From assembly GCA_018224505.1 (NCBI GenBank), contig JAGTVD010000434.1:1-24003 (forward strand): a stretch of DNA of 24,003 nt, given 5' to 3'. Of the stretch, positions 15,767 through 23,440 are shown in pieces. Position 1 is the stretch's first letter, and the number at the start of each line of letters is the position of its first letter. Below the pieces are notes generated by a model. That model made no database searches. It was not told the DNA's origin and was given only the letters and a program-made list of their open reading frames with translations. The translations under genes and the position numbers were made by a program. The stretch is from Desulfatitalea sp. (GTDB taxonomy: Bacteria > Desulfobacterota > Desulfobacteria > Desulfobacterales > Desulfosarcinaceae).

Positions 15767-18527
15767 TCTCAAAGCACTGGTCGGCAAGCTCAATCCGGTC
15801 TGCCGCAAGGCAATGGAGGCCGCGGCCGGCATGTGCCAATCCAATACCCATTACGAAGTGGAAATCGAACACCTGCTGTTTAAGCTGCTCGGCGACGATG
15901 CCCGAGACATAGCCGTTATCCTCAAATATTTCGAGATCGACCAGGAGCGGGTGCGCACCCAGCTCACCACCACCATCAGCCGGTTCAAAACAGGCAACGG
16001 TCGCACTCCCGCCCTCTCGCCCCGGTTGCCCAAGCTGTTGTCCAAGGCATGGCTGCTTGCATCGGTCAACAACAACGCCGGCGCCATCCGCTCGGGGCAT
16101 TTGCTGCTCACCTTGCTGGCAAAACCCTATTTCACCGATGCGTTGCTAACGGGCGTCCCGTTGCTGGAGCAGATCCCGGTGGAGACGCTGCAAGGCCATT
16201 TCAATGAGATCGTGGCTTCCTCGGTTGAGCAGCGGCTACAGCCCGGCAGCGCATCTCCCACAAATGGTGCAGGGCCGGTCATAGCCGGCATGGTCGGCAG
16301 CAGGGGCGGTGCCCTGGACCAGTACACCATCAACCTGACTGAACGGGCCCGGGCCGGCCAGATCGACCCGGTCATTGCCCGGGACACCGAGATTCGCCAA
16401 ATGGCCGACATCCTGATCCGCCGGCGGCAGAACAACCCCATCCTCACCGGTGAGGCGGGCGTGGGAAAAACCGTGGTGGTGGAAGGCTTTGCCCTGCGGG
16501 TGGTGCAGGGGGATGTGCCCGGCCCGCTCAAGGGGGTCGAGGTGCGCACCCTGGATCTTGGGCTGCTGCAAGCCGGCGCCGGGGTGAAAGGGGAGTTTGA
16601 AAACCGGCTCAAGGAGGTGATCCAGGAGGTCAAGGCCTCGCCGGTGCCCGTCATTTTGTTCATCGACGAAGCGCACACCATGATCGGCGCCGGTGGCGGC
16701 CAGGGCAGCGGTGACGCTGCCAATCTGCTCAAACCGGCCCTGGCCAAAGGGGAGTTGCGCACCATCGCCGCCACCACTTGGGCGGAGTACAAGAAATACT
16801 TTGAAAAAGACGCCGCCCTGTCCCGCCGCTTCCAGGTGATCAAGATCGAAGAACCCGAGGAGCCCGAGGCATTGCTGATGATGCGCGCCATCGCCCCCCT
16901 GTTTGAGCAGCACCACGGGGTCACCATCACCGACGATGCCCTGGTGGACGCCGTGCGACTCTCCAACCGCTATATCTCCGGGCGCAAGCTGCCGGACAAG
17001 GCGGTCAGCGTCATCGATACCGCCTGCGCCCGGGTGGCCATGGGACTGGACGCCGTGGCACCTCCCATCGAGGCGACCCAGCGGCGCATCGAACGCATCG
17101 ACAGCGAACTGCAGCGACTGCGCGATGAAGCGCGCATTGGTCGGGACCATGCCGGGCGCATCGCCGCCCTGGAGACCGAACGCCGGGCCGCGGAAACCCG
17201 CCTGGTCGAGCTGCAACAGCGTTGGGGGCAGGAGAAAGGACTGGTGGGCCGCATTCGGGAGCTGCGCATCGGCTTGCGCAATGCTTCGTCCGACGCGCCT
17301 GCCGGCCAACTGAAGGCCGAGCGCCGTCAATTGATGGATTTAGAAAAGCAGTTGGCGCAGTTGCAGGCCGACGAACCTTTGCTGAAGGTGGAGGTGGATG
17401 CCCAGACCATCAGCGAGGTGATCTCCGGCTGGACCGGCATCCCCACCGGCCGCATGCTCACCGACGAAATTCCCATGGTGTTGCGGCTCGAGCAGGCGCT
17501 CGGCAAACGGATTATCGGCCAGGGCCACGCCCTGGGCGCCATTGCCCGGGTGATCCGCACGGCTCATGCCGGCATCGAGGATCCGGCCAAACCCACCGGT
17601 GTCTTCATGCTGGTGGGCCCCTCCGGGGTAGGCAAGACCGAGACCGCCCTGGCCCTGGCAGAACTGCTCTACGGCGGAGAGCACAACATGGTGACCATCA
17701 ATATGTCCGAATACCAGGAGGCACACACGGTCTCCGGCCTCAAAGGATCACCCCCCGGCTACGTGGGTTACGGTGAAGGAGGTGTACTCACCGAGGCCGT
17801 GCGGCGAAGGCCCTACAGCGTGGTCCTGCTCGATGAGATCGAAAAGGCCCATCCCGACGTGACCGAGCTGTTCTACCAGGTGTTCGACAAAGGTGTGCTC
17901 GAAGACGGCGAAGGACGCAAAATCGACTTCAAGAACACGCTGATCATCCTGACCTCCAACATCGGGACCGACCTGATCATGCAGCACTGCTGTAACATGC
18001 CGGATACCGCCCCGGAAATGGAAACCCTGAAGACCATGCTCTTCCCCGCCCTGCAAAAGCGGTTCAAACCAGCCTTTCTGGGCCGGCTGCAGGTCGTACC
18101 GTATTATCCCATCAGCGACGCCATCATGCGTCTTATCATCCGCCTTAAGCTTGACCGCATCCAGGCGCGCATGCAGCGCAACCGCAAAGTGGCCTTCACC
18201 TATGCCGAAGACTTGGTGGATGCCATCGCCGCCCGCTGCACCGAGGTGGACTCCGGCGCACGCAACGTGGACCACATCCTGGCCGACACCCTGCTGCCCG
18301 AACTTTCCCAACGTATCCTGGAGAAGATGGCAACCGCCTCGCCCATCACCACCATCCACGCGTGCATGGGAAAAGAAGGCTTTGCCTTCGATTTCGACGC
18401 CCTGTCAAAAGGGGCCGGGACGACGGATGAAGCCGTGCCGGGGGCGCGTAAAAGCAAAGGAAAGAAGAAATCGGTTGCCGGAAAAAACAAAATGAAACGA
18501 ATCAGCCGGGAGCCTGAAAACGTTTAA
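15753..18527 (+). CDS. clpV: T6SS sheath-disassembly AAA+ ATPase TssH (ClpV)
   Basis: ClpV is the Clp/Hsp100 unfoldase that pulls apart contracted TssBC sheath so that it can be reused. The 924-aa protein has a Clp N domain (about 1-150). AAA-1 follows with Walker A GEAGVGKT (233-240) and Walker B VILFIDEAH (about 300-308), then a coiled-coil middle region (about 440-540). AAA-2 has Walker A GPSGVGKT (622-629), Walker B VVLLDEIEKAHPD (about 690-702) and the KGSPPGYVGYGEGG loop. Unlike chaperone ClpB, it has the ClpV type of N domain, and the T6SS context settles the call. An unusual Lys/Arg-rich tail fills about residues 895-924. ATG 15753 follows AAAGGT within the end of tssG. Confidence 0.95.
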   Translation: MANLDLKALVGKLNPVCRKAMEAAAGMCQSNTHYEVEIEHLLFKLLGDDARDIAVILKYFEIDQERVRTQLTTTISRFKTGNGRTPALSPRLPKLLSKAWLLASVNNNAGAIRSGHLLLTLLAKPYFTDALLTGVPLLEQIPVETLQGHFNEIVASSVEQRLQPGSASPTNGAGPVIAGMVGSRGGALDQYTINLTERARAGQIDPVIARDTEIRQMADILIRRRQNNPILTGEAGVGKTVVVEGFALRVVQGDVPGPLKGVEVRTLDLGLLQAGAGVKGEFENRLKEVIQEVKASPVPVILFIDEAHTMIGAGGGQGSGDAANLLKPALAKGELRTIAATTWAEYKKYFEKDAALSRRFQVIKIEEPEEPEALLMMRAIAPLFEQHHGVTITDDALVDAVRLSNRYISGRKLPDKAVSVIDTACARVAMGLDAVAPPIEATQRRIERIDSELQRLRDEARIGRDHAGRIAALETERRAAETRLVELQQRWGQEKGLVGRIRELRIGLRNASSDAPAGQLKAERRQLMDLEKQLAQLQADEPLLKVEVDAQTISEVISGWTGIPTGRMLTDEIPMVLRLEQALGKRIIGQGHALGAIARVIRTAHAGIEDPAKPTGVFMLVGPSGVGKTETALALAELLYGGEHNMVTINMSEYQEAHTVSGLKGSPPGYVGYGEGGVLTEAVRRRPYSVVLLDEIEKAHPDVTELFYQVFDKGVLEDGEGRKIDFKNTLIILTSNIGTDLIMQHCCNMPDTAPEMETLKTMLFPALQKRFKPAFLGRLQVVPYYPISDAIMRLIIRLKLDRIQARMQRNRKVAFTYAEDLVDAIAARCTEVDSGARNVDHILADTLLPELSQRILEKMATASPITTIHACMGKEGFAFDFDALSKGAGTTDEAVPGARKSKGKKKSVAGKNKMKRISREPENV

Positions 18528-18528
18528 A

Positions 18529-19341
18529 ATGCCTGCACCATCCCCCATAGCCCTGAGTGACACCGCCAAACGCGTATTTTGCGCTCGGAGTATCCGATTG
18601 CCGGTCGACTGGAACGATATGGGGCCGCTCTTTGCCCAGGCCTTCCCGCCGTCCGAGCGCTCCGGCCAGGGCAACCCGGCGGGCAACCTGTTTCACGAGC
18701 CGACCCGCAATCGCTACCACATTGACGCCGCGCGCACCGTGGGCCGGGACATGGCCCGGTATCTGGACGATATCGGCGTCGCCATCGCCGATGCCATCAA
18801 CAAGTGGATGGGTATGGCCTCGGTGGTGTCATTGGTCATCAACGGCCCCATCGGCACGGTGCTGCCCGGCGGAGTTTGCGGTCCGGTGCTCAAACCATTG
18901 ATCCTGATGCGGGCGCCTTTGCGGACAGAGATGGAAATCGAGTACTCCAATGCCATCGCCCAAGCCGTCAGCGATGCCTGGAAGCGCTGGGAGCAGGGAC
19001 TGAACGGGGTGCTGGAGTACCCTGCCTTCGCAGTGGCACCCATGCCCATGGCGCCGCCCACGCCCAATGTGCCCGTCCCCTTGATCATGCTCGGTTCATC
19101 GGGGGAGGGTGATTTGGTGCCGTCGGTGCTTGCCGGTGCAATGGCCGCGGCTATGACCAGTGACGGGCAACACGCCGGCACCCTTTTCGAAGCAGTGGCG
19201 ATTGCGGTTTACACCCAGTTCCAGCAATTCAAAACCGCCACCCAGGTCGTCAACGTCCTCGGCACCGGACCGGTCACCGTGCCACCCGCCGGTCCGGTGA
19301 CCGGCGGCAGTGTCATTCCCACACCCGGAAATTTTTTGTAG
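18529..19341 (+). CDS. T6SS-linked protein of unknown function with three helix/Gly-Pro repeats
   Basis: I do not recognise a named family. The 270-aa protein has an N-terminal ~75 residues without clear similarity. Three related units then follow, each an amphipathic A-x-x-A-I-type helix with aromatic W/F residues, followed by a Gly/Pro-rich beta segment: about 83-122 (VAIADAINKWMGM... NGPIGTVLPGG), 142-186 (IAQAVSDAWKRWEQG... PMAPPTPN) and 222-267 (VAIAVYTQFQQFKTA... GTGPVTVPPAGPVTGG). There is no signal peptide or transmembrane helix. It starts 1 nt after clpV and ends 2 nt before the DUF2169 gene, so all three are translated together. Context suggests a spike-tip, adaptor or cargo role. 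It is not a recognisable PAAR or VgrG. Confidence 0.85.
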   Translation: MPAPSPIALSDTAKRVFCARSIRLPVDWNDMGPLFAQAFPPSERSGQGNPAGNLFHEPTRNRYHIDAARTVGRDMARYLDDIGVAIADAINKWMGMASVVSLVINGPIGTVLPGGVCGPVLKPLILMRAPLRTEMEIEYSNAIAQAVSDAWKRWEQGLNGVLEYPAFAVAPMPMAPPTPNVPVPLIMLGSSGEGDLVPSVLAGAMAAAMTSDGQHAGTLFEAVAIAVYTQFQQFKTATQVVNVLGTGPVTVPPAGPVTGGSVIPTPGNFL

Positions 19342-19343
19342 CC

Positions 19344-20357
19344 ATGCAGATCCGAAACCCGACCCTCTTCGATATCGCCGCCCTGCCCCTTGTCGGTCCC
19401 AAGGGGCGAACGCTGTTCACCGTGATTCTCAAAGGCACCTTTGCCCTGGGCACCGGAGAGCCGTCCGATGAACAGATGCTCATCGCCTATGCGGACGAAC
19501 TCCGGGATGATACGGGCGCTGTGCGCTACGAGTCGGATATCGTTCCTTTCAAGCCCCGGACGGACATCGCGTTGTGGGCCGCGGCCTATGCCCCCGACGC
19601 ACAACCGGCCGCCTCCGTGAGGGTCTCCGTTAAGGTCGGTCCGGTGGAAAAGCCACTCATGGTCTTCGGCGAACGGTACTGGAACCACACCGGTCTGTTG
19701 CGTCGGGATTACCGCATCACCGAGGCCAAGCCGTTTGTGCGCCAACCCATTGTCTACGAAGCGGCCTTTGGCGGCATCGACATGCTCAGCGGCGCTTACT
19801 GTTCGGAAAACCTGATGGGTTGCGGTTTTTACGACGCCAAAGCAAAGCAGAACCTGGTTGGTAAACCATTGCCGTGCATCGAGGATCCCCGCCATTTAAT
19901 CCGCAGCATCACCGACCATCCCCGGCCGGTGGGATACGGTTTCTATCATCGCGCCTGGCAGCCACGGGCCGCCTTCGCGGGCACCTACGACGAAACCTGG
20001 CGCAAGCAGCACTGTCCATTGCCTCCCGAAGATTTCGACGCCCGCTTTTACAACGGGGCCCATCCCGACCTGCAGGTCGGCGGATACCTGCGAGGCGACG
20101 AACCGGTGATCCTGACTCATTTGACCCCGGACGGATTGGCGCACTTCACTTTGCCTGGCATCGCACCTATCTGCAGTATTGCTCGCCAAAACGAAAAGGG
20201 CCGGCTTGAGGAGAAGCAAGGGCAGATGCACTTGGACACCCTCTTCATCGAGCCGGACGATGAGCGCTATTGTATCGTGTGGCGGACGACCTTCCCCATC
20301 CAATCGGTCCCGGAGGAGGAGATCGAACGGGTCGCTATCTTGATTGATAAATGGTGA
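19344..20357 (+). CDS. DUF2169 domain protein, T6SS-associated
   Basis: The 337-aa protein shows the DUF2169 pattern: an N-terminal KGTFALGTGEP segment (about 31-41), DIALWAAAYAPDAQPA, the RVSVKVG and ERYW region, IVYEAAFGG (about 136-144), PRPVGYGFYHRAWQPR, then FYNGAHPDLQVGGYLRGDEPV, and MHLDTLFIEPDDERYCIVWRT near the end. DUF2169 proteins occur in T6SS loci. At least one in Agrobacterium has been reported to act as an adaptor/chaperone for loading a toxic effector. There is no fused pentapeptide or PAAR domain here. The start codon is 2 nt after the stop of the 270-aa protein, which makes that protein its most likely partner. It is the last gene of the operon. Confidence 0.85.
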   Translation: MQIRNPTLFDIAALPLVGPKGRTLFTVILKGTFALGTGEPSDEQMLIAYADELRDDTGAVRYESDIVPFKPRTDIALWAAAYAPDAQPAASVRVSVKVGPVEKPLMVFGERYWNHTGLLRRDYRITEAKPFVRQPIVYEAAFGGIDMLSGAYCSENLMGCGFYDAKAKQNLVGKPLPCIEDPRHLIRSITDHPRPVGYGFYHRAWQPRAAFAGTYDETWRKQHCPLPPEDFDARFYNGAHPDLQVGGYLRGDEPVILTHLTPDGLAHFTLPGIAPICSIARQNEKGRLEEKQGQMHLDTLFIEPDDERYCIVWRTTFPIQSVPEEEIERVAILIDKW

Positions 20358-20584
20358 TTGCTGCATTCTTTGCAAATCGGTTATACAGCATCATTTCATT
20401 GGTGCGTCATACCTTGAATAATGACCGTGGCGCCCTCATAGCCATGTTGGCCAAGTGACAGAAATCGTAAGAAGGGGAAACAGGTAGATAAAATATACTG
20501 CGGACGAATGCCAATGATCCAACTTTGATGATGGCAATGATTTTATTGAAGCGTTTGAAAACATTCGAGTGCGCACCGCGCCCG
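20358..20584. other. Convergent intergenic region
   Basis: These 227 nt separate the T6SS operon from the convergent Hsp70 gene and are AT-richer than either side. A weak dyad, TGAT(T)GCTG at 20355-20363 with CAGCATCA at 20386-20393, has a 22-nt loop and a bulge. It could be a poor terminator for the T6SS operon. I see no convincing intrinsic terminator for either side and no gene. Confidence 0.3.
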
Positions 20585-23437
20585 TTACCGTAAAATCAAT
20601 CCTGCCGGCAGCGATTCGCCGAACAGGGTTTGCTCCTCCTGGCGGGCGATGGGAACCACGGTTTCCAGAAAACGGCCCTGGTCGGACAGCTCCGGGTGGG
20701 GGGCCATCCAGGTACGGATGCGGTCGACGGTCGCGTCGTCGATGTCGCGGGTGCGGTCGCCGGTTTTGCGGGCCAGTTGAGCCAGGGCCGGGCCGACAAT
20801 CTTGGGTTGGGGCCACTGCTGGTCCAGCAGATGATCGATCCAGCGGGCGGCTTCGTCGGGGGGGATGACCCGGTCGGCGGAGCCGTAGAGCAGTTCCCGG
20901 GCGCCGATGCGGGCCAGGGACCAGAGCTGCTGGCGCTGTGCCTGCTGGGTGGTGAGCTGGGCGAGCAACAGGCGGCCCCATTGGATTTTGTCATTGACGT
21001 AGAGCCGTTCCAGGTTGGCGATGGCCATCCACAATTCAAGCTGGTGCTGGGCGGAAAGGCGGGACTTTTTGCCTTTCTTCGGTTGCAGCAGCCGGGTCCA
21101 TTCCTGGCTGAGTTGCCGCTGCTGGCCCGGGGTGAACCCACCGGCCAGGCGGCGCCAGAGGATCCACCATTCACTTTGAACCTGGGCATGGTTGGGGTGC
21201 AGGGGGCCGGCGTTGAAAATTTTCCAGATCCGCTGGATCCGCTCGGGGTCGAGGCTGTCGCCGAAGCCGGGGCGCAGGCAGTAGCCGGTCAGGTTCATCC
21301 AGCGCGCCTCGTGGGCCGGGCTCGGGGCGCGCCGGGGCAGCAGTTCGATGAGTTGGTCGGCCAGTTCCCGCAGCAGGCGCAACGGCCACTGCTCCCGGGG
21401 TAGATCCACGGCTGTGGCGATGGTTTTGGCCATGCGGTCCAGGCGGCCGGCGTCACTGCCGGTGAGGGCCTCACGGACCTCCTGGCGGGCGGTCTGAACC
21501 ACCTGTTCTTCCAGGATGATCGTCTCTTGCACGGCGGTGTCGGCGGGCAGGTTGTCGCGCAGTTGGAACTGCAGTCGCCAGCGGTGCTCGCTGATCCGGG
21601 AGCGGCACCAGAGGCGGAGGGCCCCCAGTTCGGTGTATTCGGCTTCGATGTGCACCGGTATGCGGGTGCGGCTGCCTTTCTTGCCATAGCGGATTACGGT
21701 CTGCAGGGGCGGCAGGCGTGAGAAGGTGTCGTCGATGGCCACCAGATCCGCGCTGCGGTCGCGGCTGCGGTAGCTGGAACTGAACAGGTCGATGCGCACC
21801 GGCTCGTTGGCCCGCACTTCGAACTGGTGGTCGGCCAGGGTGATGTGGCTGCCTTCGTCCAGTCCCCGTGGGACCACGCAGATGGCGCGGTCGGCGGTTG
21901 GGGCATCGGCCGCGGGGTCCGTTTGGCCCACGCCCAGGTAGTATCCCCGGGGGCTGCCGCTGCCTACCCGCAAGCCCTTGCCGGCCTTGACCAGGCCGTA
22001 ATAGGCGGCGCCCTGGGCCACGGCCAGGTCGTGGCGGCGGTTTTCCAGGATGGTGGGCCGGGCGTCGTCGGCCGGGGTGAACCAGCGGCCGAGGGCATCG
22101 ACGATGCGCTGCTGGATGGTGGCCGGGGTGAGGGCGCCGCCGTTGAACAGTACCAGGTCGGGCAGCGGGTCGGGTTTGCCGATGGTTTCGGCTACTGCCT
22201 GGCGGTGGCGTTCCAGAAAGCGCATCAGGTGCCGGGTGATGGCCGGTTCGGCTTCGTAGGGCAGGCCGAATTCGGTGATGGCAGGGCGTTGTCGATCAGC
22301 GGCTGGTTCGGTTTCCCGGGCCACTAATGGAAAGAACCCTTCCAGGATGGTCCGCTCGACGGTGGCGCCGTCCAACTCGGCGCTCAGGGTGCCGGCGATC
22401 AGGCGACCGCCGGTGCCCATCAGGGTGACGCGATGGGTCTGGGCCCGACCGGAAAGGATCTGCTCTTTGGCCTGGCGGCACTGGTGGCAAAGGGTCTGCC
22501 AGCGGTGGGTGTCCAGCCCGGGGCGCTGCTGCCCGCTGCGCCATTGGGCTTCCACCTGTCGCGCCAGGGCCAGATCCATGTTGTCGCCGCCGAGCAGCAG
22601 GTGGTCGCCCACAGCGATGCGCTCGAAACGGGGGCTGCCACCGTCGGGGTCGGCGGTGAGGGTCACCAGGGTGAAGTCGGTGGTGCCGCCACCCACGTCG
22701 CAGATCAGGATCAGTTGGCCGGGCCGCACGTGATCCTCCCAGCGCTGTTCATGGCGCGCGAGCCAGCTGTAAAAGGCGGCCAGAGGCTCTTCGAGCAGGA
22801 TCACCTGGCGCAGGCCGGCCTCTTCGGCGGCCGCCAGGGTCAGTTCCCGGGCCACCTCGTCGAACGAGGCCGGTACGGTGAGGATGACCGTCTGGTTTTC
22901 CAGAAACAGCTCCTCTTCATCGCCGTGGCTGTGGTTCCACGCCTTGCGGATGTGCCCCAGGTAGGCGGCACTGGCCTGGATCGGGGAGATTTTGCGCACC
23001 TCGGCCGGGGCGCCCCAGGGCAGGATGCGTGCATGGCGGTCCACCTTGCCATGGCACAGCCAGCTTTTGGCCGAGGCCACCAGCCGGGCCGGCACCTGGC
23101 CGCCGTGGTCGCGTGCCCAGGTGCCCACGAAGTTATCGTCGGTGCGGGGCCAGGGGTGGTGCAGGGCCTCACGGTCGATGTCGTAGTCACCGGGCAGGTA
23201 GACAAACGAGGGTAGCACCGGCACGCGGCTGAAGGTGCCGGCGGCGGTCAGTTGGGGCACCTGGAAGAGGGTGCTGGCGTGGGGGCCGCCAGCCGGCGTC
23301 GCCAGATCCACAAAGGCCACCGCCGAGTTGGTGGTGCCCAGGTCGATACCGATCAAAAACCGGCGCCCGCCACTATCGATCTCCGGAGCGGCGGGGGTCG
23401 TGCTATCCATATTTTCCGGTTTATCCATGCATGACAC
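20585..23437 (-). CDS. Hsp70-like protein with long C-terminal extension
   Basis: The protein (950 aa from the GTG) has an Hsp70/actin-type ATPase. It shows phosphate-1 motif GIDLGTTN (30-37), phosphate-2 motif DVGGGTTDF (247-255), an LVLFNGGALTPA adenosine-type motif and a DLAVAQGAAYYGL stretch near 470. A beta-rich substrate-binding-like region runs to about residue 640. The last ~310 residues are helical and not found in DnaK (Trp/Arg-rich, e.g. SEWWILWRRLAGG), resembling the large YegD-type/DUF3731 Hsp70 group. It has no DnaK-type C-terminal lid. Start: AGGGAG lies 9 nt before GTG 23437. ATG 23428 is an alternative without a good site. The substrate and partners are unknown. It is transcribed toward the T6SS operon. 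Confidence 0.85.
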   Translation of the reverse strand: MSCMDKPENMDSTTPAAPEIDSGGRRFLIGIDLGTTNSAVAFVDLATPAGGPHASTLFQVPQLTAAGTFSRVPVLPSFVYLPGDYDIDREALHHPWPRTDDNFVGTWARDHGGQVPARLVASAKSWLCHGKVDRHARILPWGAPAEVRKISPIQASAAYLGHIRKAWNHSHGDEEELFLENQTVILTVPASFDEVARELTLAAAEEAGLRQVILLEEPLAAFYSWLARHEQRWEDHVRPGQLILICDVGGGTTDFTLVTLTADPDGGSPRFERIAVGDHLLLGGDNMDLALARQVEAQWRSGQQRPGLDTHRWQTLCHQCRQAKEQILSGRAQTHRVTLMGTGGRLIAGTLSAELDGATVERTILEGFFPLVARETEPAADRQRPAITEFGLPYEAEPAITRHLMRFLERHRQAVAETIGKPDPLPDLVLFNGGALTPATIQQRIVDALGRWFTPADDARPTILENRRHDLAVAQGAAYYGLVKAGKGLRVGSGSPRGYYLGVGQTDPAADAPTADRAICVVPRGLDEGSHITLADHQFEVRANEPVRIDLFSSSYRSRDRSADLVAIDDTFSRLPPLQTVIRYGKKGSRTRIPVHIEAEYTELGALRLWCRSRISEHRWRLQFQLRDNLPADTAVQETIILEEQVVQTARQEVREALTGSDAGRLDRMAKTIATAVDLPREQWPLRLLRELADQLIELLPRRAPSPAHEARWMNLTGYCLRPGFGDSLDPERIQRIWKIFNAGPLHPNHAQVQSEWWILWRRLAGGFTPGQQRQLSQEWTRLLQPKKGKKSRLSAQHQLELWMAIANLERLYVNDKIQWGRLLLAQLTTQQAQRQQLWSLARIGARELLYGSADRVIPPDEAARWIDHLLDQQWPQPKIVGPALAQLARKTGDRTRDIDDATVDRIRTWMAPHPELSDQGRFLETVVPIARQEEQTLFGESLPAGLILR

Positions 23438-23440
23438 TTT

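Noticed and set aside
18529..19341. Calling the 270-aa protein a PAAR or VgrG spike
   Set aside because: It lacks the PAAR repeat pattern and metal-binding His/Cys arrangement, and is far too short and dissimilar for VgrG. The spike idea is kept only as a hypothesis.
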